A stretch of 64,000 nt of DNA from Luidia sarsii. Taxonomy: Eukaryota > Echinodermata > Asteroidea > Paxillosida > Luidiidae. Shown here piece after piece: positions 57,501 to 64,000 of the stretch (position 1 is the stretch's first letter; each line of letters opens with the position of its first letter). Position numbers and translations under genes: made by a program. The DNA is taken from assembly GCA_949987565.1 (NCBI GenBank), contig OX465112.1, forward strand, positions 11,114,536 through 11,178,535, read 5' to 3'. Under the pieces are notes generated by a model that saw nothing but the letters and a program-made list of their open reading frames with translations, searched no databases and was not told where the DNA came from.

Positions 57501-60500
57501 CCTCAGCCCATAGGCTATGTCAATCTCAAGTTGCTATTACCATAGAGTATTTACAACCTCATGTAGGGGCTTTTTATTTCAGAGTCGTAGTACATGGTTG
57601 TCCATTGTATAAGCATGACCCTTTTGCTAACTTTACTTCATACTCATTTGTATTGCTTCTACAGTCAAATATATCCAAGAGACTTTAGACCACACTAAAA
57701 GTCTTGGTTATGGTTCCCTGGCTACCGTTGTTGGCCGGTACTACGCCATGGACAGAGACAAGAGATACGAACGCATCAAAGTGGCATATGAGGGACTGGT
57801 GCAGGGGATAGGGGAGAAGGCAGATGCAGACAATATTGTCAAGGTAATGGCTTTCTTAACCATGTAGCTTTCTATTATTATTAGAAAGGTCCTGCTAGGA
57901 TCGAAACGTCAGGCCCACTGAATTTTGAGATTTGCATTTTGGTATTTTTAGTCAGTAAGCAGTTTGCAACATTTTTGTATATATCACTTTAAGTCATTAT
58001 TATTATTGATTCTCATAATACAAAGAAAGATCTCATTTTTATTTACGAATCATTATGAATCATTATGAATTGTAGCCTTAAATTGTATAGGTTTTCTTTA
58101 GGATCCTACTTGTATGTTTGCCATTCCTATTAGGGCCATTTTGATCTTTACAAATGACTTGACACTGTCAAGGTGCTTTTATAATGTTGCTTTTCTAATG
58201 AGGCTTCTAAAAACCTGACTGGACAATTAGTTATTGTGCCAGACATGCAGAATGTATAGGGCCTTTAAGTGATGAAGATGTTATGATGCAACATCACATG
58301 TGTCCTTTGTACCTCAGGTTGTGCAGAGTCATTACGATGCCCCAGGGGATGAGAGGGTGACAGATGAGTTTCTGAAGCCAATTATCATCAATCCTGACGG
58401 ACGCATCCGTGATGGAGACACGCTCCTCTTCTTCGATTTCCGTGCTGACCGCATGCGAGAAATCTCTGAAGCCATAGGCATCAAACCACAATTTGAGACT
58501 ACTGTTATACCCAAAGACTTGGTAAGATGAGCGAGTGGGATATCACAATACCTGGTTTATAGGACCATGTGTAATGTCACAATTTGAGACTGCTGTTGTA
58601 CCCAAAGACTTGGTAAGATGAGTGAGTGGGATAACACAATACCTGGTTTATAGGACCCTGTGTTATGTCACAATTTGAGACTGCTGTTGTACCCAAAGAC
58701 TTGGTAAGATGAGTGAGTGGGATAACACAATACCTGCAGCCGATTTCACGAAACTTCAAATGTTGTGTACGCAACATTTTGTTGCGGAACTTATGCAACA
58801 TTTTGCTGCCTTTTTTAAGTAGTGCACAAAAGAGCCATTGTGGCGCAAGACTTGCGCAACATTTGTACGTTGCGTAGCTTACGCAACTTTTCTTGAAATG
58901 GCTACTGGTTTATAGGCTTATGTGTGTAACTTACATCCCTGTAGTAGATATTACTGGTGGTCAGTACATGGCCTACATTTTAGTCTTTGGTATGAATTAC
59001 ATCATTATATGCCTTTCCAAAAGTGGATAGTGTTTTTGGATAACTCCATCCATATCTTATGTTTGATCGTATTCACTTTTTTTTTTCTCTAGTAGCTAGG
59101 CACAGGTAAAAGCAATGAATGTAGGCCTACCAATTACCAACCATTCCTTGTTCCTTTGTGTTTTCCTCAGGGCGTGTTCTGTTTAACAGAGTACAAGTCA
59201 GACTTTCCATTCCCAGTCATCTTCCCACCAGAGGAGCCAGTCAATGTCCTTGGAGAATGGCTTGAACATCTCAAGGTTCCTCAGTTCCATTGTGCAGGTA
59301 AGACCCTAGTAGGGAATAATGAAAAGCAATTAGGCTAAAGGCCCGATACAACATTGGGAAGATCGGAAAACATCAATGTCCACAGATTTCCTTCAAATTT
59401 ACAGTTTGTAGATGGTCATGATAGAATCCTCATGTTGAAATCTTACGGTCTGGGATGCTGTACTTCTCGAGAAATCTTCACTCAAACATCGACATATAGT
59501 GTATTACTCGTAAGTAAAAGATTATTTCTTACACTACAAAATGGTGCAAAAACCGTAACGGTTTTATGCCTTTTTCTACTTTCTCAGATTACCATGTAAG
59601 CTAAAAACCTTCGCAGGATTTCTTTTCTGGAATGTTTAATGTTTTAACACACAAACTGTGGCAATCTTTGGACCTTTTCCAATGTTGTATGGGGCCTTTA
59701 AGTCTTATAATTACCAATTCAACATCAAATGTGTCGCTAAATTACTTTTTGTAAAAACCAATTGAAAAACAAATTCTAATTTCACAGAAAGGCAGAAACA
59801 AAACAGTTATCACAATAGAAAGGATACAATCTGTATTTTGCACAATTGTACATGTATTCAAACAAACAAAATGCTTTTGATGAAAATTATTCTTTGAATA
59901 AATTAAATTAATCAGGAGTGGACTAGCAATCCCTGCATACCTGAAATCTGACCAAGCTGTCCCATGGGGGATACATTTCACTTGAGGTTTCTTCTTTGTG
60001 AATGACTGTAAAATCCATGTTGTGTACACGTATAGATGTAGCCTGCAGTTGTAACCAAAGTAAATGGATTTTAATTCAATGAGGTTTTTCCCTTGCTCGA
60101 CGTGATAAACACTGAATGCTCAGTGCTTTGCCCGGTGCCTGATAAAAATATTTCAGGCAGCTCAGGCGGGATTCAAACTTGCAAAGGCACCGGGCAAAGC
60201 ACTGAGCATCCAGTGTTTATCACGTCGAGAAAGGGCAAAACCTCATTGAATTACATTCTCCTCGACGCAAACATCATGTTATATCTATAAATGGACTTTG
60301 TATCCTTGCTTAGTTTATAGCTTATATTAGCTTATATTAGCTTATGTTAGCTTATATTCATCACCTTATTCATCTCCAAGGTCTATTTTCATGATCATTA
60401 AGTGGTGCCTGAATTGTTTTGGGGAAAAAATTATATTTCTCTATTGCAGATGCTTTATCTGCTGAACAAAAACTTTGTATTATAGATATAGGGCCTAATG

Positions 60501-63500
60501 ATGTTTTTGCGTCGAGGAGAATGTAATTCAATGAGGTTTTGCCCTTACTCTTATTCTTATCAGGCACCGAGCAAAGCACTGAGCATTCAGTGTTTATCAC
60601 GTCGAGTAAGGGCAAAACCTCATTGAATTAAATACTTTGTATTTATTCATCATAGAATTGTGGGACATTTTTCATTAACATGTGTGTACTCACCCGTACC
60701 AGACTACCTCGAGTCTAGGATTAACGAGATTATGGATCTGCTGTTGTTTTTTTTTAGAAACTGAGAAATATGCTCACGTGACATTCTTCTTCAATGGTGG
60801 ACGGGAAAAGCAGTTTGAAGGAGAGGAGCGGTTCTTGGTGCCCTCTCCAAGAGTGGCAACATACGACCTGCAGCCTGAAATGAACTGCCAGGGTGTAGCT
60901 GATAAGGTACAGGCATCAAGAAATGAGATATACACGTCAAAAGTACTTGGATGAATCCCTTATAAATGCATGCACAAAACCCTAAAGGCCGCCGCACGCT
61001 ATCTGCTGAGCAAAGATTCTCTCGAGGTCGCTAGCTCATCACGTACCAGTAGCTCACCGTGTGCGCTGAACTTTTGGTGAGATTTCTGCCTCAAGAGGCC
61101 GTGAGACCAATATCTATCCTGTTTAATTTGTTTTGCTCGCGTGGATGAAAAATTCAGCGCACACGGTGAGCTACAGTACGTGCTGAGCTAATGACCTCCG
61201 GAGAATTTTTGCTCAGCAGATAGCTCTATTGTGCGGCGGCCTTAATACTGTACCCCCATTCCGTACCGGAAATACAATGCAAAGGTAGAATAGCATTGCC
61301 ATGTTTTCCCCAAGAGTTTCCAAGAGGTTAAACAATGTGCCTTATGGCATTGCATTGAACTGTATAAGGCCATTTCAACTTCTGGGCTGTAGTCCGATTG
61401 TGTACTTACTTCCAATTTAATTTCCTTAACTTGGATTGAATATCAAATCATGGGAATGAAATGTATGCTTTGTAACATATGTAATTCATCTTTTTAAACT
61501 AAAATCACAGAAAGAACTCAAATTGTGTTGCATTAACCTTGTGATATAACAAGGTCATTTTCTTGAAAGAGACTTGTAAGAGACCTGTTTGTTTTGTTGC
61601 CTGTATAGATGGTAGAGATGATCAAAGCTAAGAAGCATCCCTTCTTGATGTGTAACTTTGCTCCCCCTGACATGGTTGGACACACTGGGGTCTATGAGGC
61701 TGCAGTCAAGGCTTGTACAGCCACAGGTATGTTCTAGCACTCACATCCTTTCAACTCTACCACAAGATTGTCCTCAGAATGGCCTCAATTAAACCAACGA
61801 GAACAAGATCCTGGAATAATGTGGAATTTCTCGCTCTTTACGTAGTCACCTTTCCATTTGTTTAATCTATAGTATGTTTCTGAATGACTTGGTGATTTCA
61901 TTTTTTGGGGGGTCATTGGAAAAGGTTCTACCATTATTGAAAATGTCACCTCAAACATAATTCAGATAAATATGTCTAATTAATTTCCTTTCTTGAGGGG
62001 GAGGGGGGTTATGTACATTTGTTGTTTGGTATCCAAAAATTCATTTTACCAATGCAAGCAATGCAAAAATTTACCAATGCAAATATATGACATTAAACTT
62101 TTTTGGAAGGTCAAAGAAACACTTTCAAACTTTGTCAAACTCATCAATGTATACATAAAATAACACCACTTTGGGCTCAATCTGTCGCCCATGGCCTGAA
62201 AAAACTATGGAAACAAAATTAAAATTTATATTAAATGCTATTTTTTTCCCAAGACATTGAGGTTGGTGTTTGTAAAAGGAACTTTTTGTTCCATGGAAAT
62301 TGGGCACTTTGCAAAGAGTGCATCCTCCCTTTAACAGAAATGACTGAAGTAATGTAAATACAAAAAAAGACTGTTGCAAATTGCTCATTGACTAAAATGA
62401 CCTGCAATACATCAATCTCAAAAGAGGGCCTGACGTTTTAATACTAGCAGGACCTTTCTCAAAGGCCCTTTGAGAAAGATCCTGCTAGGATCGAAACTTC
62501 AGGCCCTCCAACCTTTTAGAGAAAAAGACTATGAACAGTTGCATTTCTAGCGGAAGCTATGATTTTTAGAAATGTGGAAGCCGTTGGTAGCCATTATACA
62601 TGTAGTTGACTTGCAATGGTGCTTTGTTCATTGATGTGACCAGACAAAGTCATCGGAGACATGAAGAAAGCATGCGAGGAGAACAATACCGTCTTACTAG
62701 TGACTGCGGACCATGGCAATGCAGAGATCATGATTGACAGCGATGGCAAGCCAGTTACTAAGCACACCACCATGAGAGGTACAGGAAACTATCCATCACC
62801 TGGCTTTCTAGTCATGTCATGCATGTGACATGCATATATAATGTTTGTCTTTTTTGAATACAGAGCATAGGGCTTTTCTTATCCATTAAGTTTTTTTATT
62901 TTGTCCAAAAATATAACTAATATTTATATGCAATCTGATAAAGAATGGACGAATACACCTCTGCAAAAAACAGCACTGCAAAGTTACAAAGACCTTGACA
63001 AGATATCAAAGTGATACAGCTTTCGGTTCTGCAACAGGCAAAAACCCAGCGGTATAATTATATCTACATGTACTACATACCCTCATTTGATCTTGGTATC
63101 ACGTTCAGACAGCAAGTAATTGTTCCCATTTAACAAGGCCATTCACTTGTAGATGATAGATGACATATTCTCCCATTGTTGCATTTGAAATGCTGACATT
63201 GAGCACTAGGCCCTTTTTCCAAAACCCAGCTTAGGCTCAGGCTCCGGCTTTGTCTCTAGTTCTTTCATCCATTTTAAAAGTACAAGGCATGAAAATGGAA
63301 GGCCCTTGGCTTCGTATTTAATGTTACACTGGGTTTTGAAAAAAAAACCACCCAAAGCTTCAACTTCAACAAAGAACTCCAACCTGTGTTTGCAGCTTTT
63401 GGATAACAGAGATGAACCCGGAGCCAAAGCCTAAGCCGGGTTTTGGAAATGAGCCCAACCTGCTTGACTAATGGTGTTAGACATAATACAAATTATTCCT

Positions 63501-63743
63501 TAACGTCCACCATAGGCTACGTTGTATTTCGATGGAGGACTTTCAAATCTCAGTTCTCATGCTTTTTCTACCTTGTGTCTTTCTCATTGTTATCCAGTGC
63601 CATTCTGCATGCATGGTGGGAACCGATCATTCAAGAAGAACATCAGCCACAATGCTGCCCTACCCGATGTAGCACCGACAGTGCTTGACCTATTGGGTCA
63701 CCCTATCCCTCCTGAGATGACGGGACAGTCCCTCGTGGAGTGA
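54539..63743 (+). CDS. Cofactor-independent phosphoglycerate mutase, iPGM (11 exons, 509 aa)
   Basis: It interconverts 3- and 2-phosphoglycerate in glycolysis and gluconeogenesis through a phosphoserine intermediate, with Mn2+ or a similar metal. Exons: 54539-54593, 55425-55591, 56190-56306, 56863-56995, 57665-57843, 58318-58521, 59171-59297, 60758-60906, 61609-61726, 62644-62778, 63598-63743. All junctions are GT/AG and in phase (1530 bp). Family landmarks occur in order: IDGWG (residues 9-13), [10 protein letters not shown] with nucleophile Ser59, SDGGVHSH (to His122), DGRDTSP (Arg150, Asp151), GRYYAMDRD (181-189), FRADR (258-262), [10 protein letters not shown] (Lys331), APPDMVGH (Asp398, His402), TADHGN (Asp439, His440) and HTT (His457). 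The length is typical for the family. It is a phosphatase-superfamily enzyme unrelated to the 2,3-bisphosphoglycerate-dependent mutase of vertebrates. No signal peptide, so cytosolic. Exons 4 and 6 have tandemly duplicated donor ends. Confidence 0.95.
54985..55045 (+). repeat. SINE-B 3' fragment
   Basis: GAGGTCTCGGGTTCAAGTCC and CGGTCCAGTCAAGG are the B-box end of SINE-B, here without the A-box half. First iPGM intron. Confidence 0.5.
56980..57534 (+). repeat. 55-bp tandem array duplicating the iPGM exon 4 end and its splice donor, 10 copies
   Basis: The unit begins with the last bases of exon 4 (AGCCCAGTCAGTGGAG), then the donor GTAAGC, then TATTGCCTCAGCCCATAGGC and TAAGTCAATCTCA. GTCAGTGGAG starts at 56986 and 57041 and the series ends at 57480: ten copies, one of them a base short (54 bp, near 57255). 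The first copy is the real exon end. Divergence is tiny (TAAG versus TATG, CAAG versus CGAG), so the expansion is recent. Confidence 0.9.
57880..57990. repeat. Palindromic dispersed element, one arm with flank
   Basis: AGAAAGGTCCTGCTAGGATC, GAAACGTCAGGCCCACTGAA, TTTTTAGTCAGTAAGCAGTT and GCAACATTTTTGTATATATC follow family order outward from the centre. iPGM intron 5. Confidence 0.7.
58489..58737 (+). repeat. 91-bp tandem repeat duplicating the iPGM exon 6 end and its splice donor, 2.7 copies
   Basis: CAATTTGAGACT...CCCAAAGACTTG (exon 6 end) plus GTAAGATGAG starts at 58489 and recurs at 58580 and 58671, exactly 91 bases apart. The two downstream copies share GCTGTTGTA where the true exon has ACTGTTATA, so they resemble each other more than the exon. 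Confidence 0.9.
58737..58905. repeat. Inverted-repeat element with internal AACATTTTG palindromes
   Basis: The left end GCCGATTTCACGAAACTTCA and right end CAACTTTTCTTGAAATGGC are imperfect inverted copies. Inside, GTTGTGTACGCAACATTTTG and CGCAACATTTGTACGTTGCG form further hairpins. The body resembles the SINE-B-interrupting element at 30231-30385. It directly follows the 91-bp repeat. Confidence 0.5.
59335..59703 (-). repeat. TTAA-family MITE, reverse copy
   Basis: It begins AAAGGCCCGATACAACATTG (the family end, reversed), contains TCTTACGGTCTGGGATGCTG and ends TGTTGTATGGGGCCTTTAA. TTAA is kept on the right side only. iPGM intron 7. Confidence 0.75.
60075..60632. repeat. Two tRNA-Ser-like SINE remnants
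   Basis: At 60075-60292 reversed tail and head blocks (CTTGCTCGACGTGATAAACA, CAGCTCAGGCGGGATTCAAA) meet forward tail blocks (TATCACGTCGAGAAAGGGCA, ACATTCTCCTCGACGCAAAC). At 60495-60632 the same inverted arrangement recurs without the tRNA part. iPGM intron 7. Confidence 0.6.
60984..61247. repeat. Foldback element with about 95-base inverted arms
   Basis: The left arm reads AAGGCCGCCGCACGCTATCT, GCTGAGCAAAGATTCTC, TAGCTCATCACGTAC, AGCTCACCGTGTGCGCTGAA. The right arm is its reverse complement, starting TTCAGCGCACACGGTGAGCT and ending GTGCGGCGGCCTT. A spacer of about 70 bases separates them. It lies wholly in iPGM intron 8. Confidence 0.85.
62355..62515. repeat. Palindromic dispersed element, both arms with one flank
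   Basis: The flank GCAAATTGCTCATTGACTAA, arm GAGGGCCTGACGTTTTAATA, CTAGCAGGACCTTTCTCAAA and the inverted arm TTTGAGAAAGATCCTGCTAG, ATCGAAACTTCAGGCCCTCC form a complete hairpin. iPGM intron 9. Confidence 0.75.
63210..63455. repeat. MITE-like element with about 33-base inverted ends
   Basis: The left end TTTTTCCAAAACCCAGCTTA, GGCTCAGGCTCCG and right end CGGAGCCAAAGCCTAAGCCG, GGTTTTGGAAATG are inverted copies with few mismatches. The interior is unique. It lies in the last iPGM intron, about 140 bases before exon 11. Confidence 0.75.
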
Positions 63744-64000
63744 TGACCCTCCTACATCGTACCTAAAGTCTGCCATTGTTGAAATCCCCAGAGATACTTA
63801 GATGCAGATGGTTGGTTTGTATGGTAGTCTCCTTGCCATCAGAACTACACCATATAAGTATTAAACAGGATCCTAAAAAAAAACTATTTCAGGTTGAATA
63901 CAAGAACCAGTGTAAGGTTTTTATTGGGAGGTATGGTCTTGGGTTCATGGGCTTCCTCTACAAAAGGTCTTCATTTCCAGTCTCATTTTACAGGGGGTGG
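63744..64000 (+). other. iPGM 3' UTR / downstream sequence
   Basis: No AATAAA is seen before the window ends; ATTAAA at 63860-63865 is a weak candidate signal. Nothing else is recognisable. Confidence 0.4.

Noticed and set aside
56980..57534. CRISPR-like array
   Set aside because: The repeats are contiguous, without unique spacers, and derive from an exon-intron junction in an animal gene.

Overview
This is a window of animal nuclear DNA. Genes are split into many short GC-richer exons bounded by GT/AG sites, the introns are long, and there are many tRNA-derived SINE-like repeats, short inverted-repeat elements and ACATGTAC microsatellites. The repeat texture and the gene set suggest a marine invertebrate deuterostome, most likely an echinoderm. 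The species assignment is inference only.

Layout. (1) 40-706, minus: the first coding exon of a secreted or membrane protein with a signal peptide and a glycosylated extracellular region. It is probably EVC2/limbin and runs off the left edge. (2) 3891-18952, plus: a 22-exon gene for a 911-residue protein with an N-terminal membrane anchor and a long coiled coil, recognised as EVC (Ellis-van Creveld protein). The two genes are head to head, as EVC and EVC2 are in vertebrates. (3) 18953-24246: intergenic DNA full of repeats; EVC and the next gene converge here. (4) 24247-41876, minus: a 14-exon gene for an approximately 2252-residue, mostly disordered protein ending in a clear ALMS motif, i.e. 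an ALMS1-like centrosome/basal-body protein. A candidate untranslated first exon and promoter lie at about 52799-52900. (5) 41.9-52.8 kb: repeat-rich DNA, probably the long 5' intron of the ALMS1-like gene. (6) 54539-63743, plus: a complete 11-exon gene for a 509-residue cofactor-independent phosphoglycerate mutase (iPGM), with every expected metal and catalytic residue. It diverges from the ALMS1-like promoter.

How the genes relate. EVC and EVC2 form a complex at the base of the primary cilium that supports Hedgehog signalling, and ALMS1 acts at the centrosome and basal body. Three cilium genes therefore sit within about 53 kb, beside one glycolytic enzyme. All exon joins were made by hand; every join keeps the reading frame, and the three complete models total 2736, 6759 and 1530 coding bases, each divisible by three.

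The most unusual structures are two independent tandem arrays in consecutive iPGM introns that copy an exon end together with its splice donor (10 copies of 55 bp and 3 copies of 91 bp), an 18-bp satellite apparently born from a dispersed palindromic element, and several families of short inverted-repeat elements, one of which supplies a possible polyadenylation signal for EVC. I found no transposase, reverse transcriptase, true tRNA, rRNA or CRISPR array.
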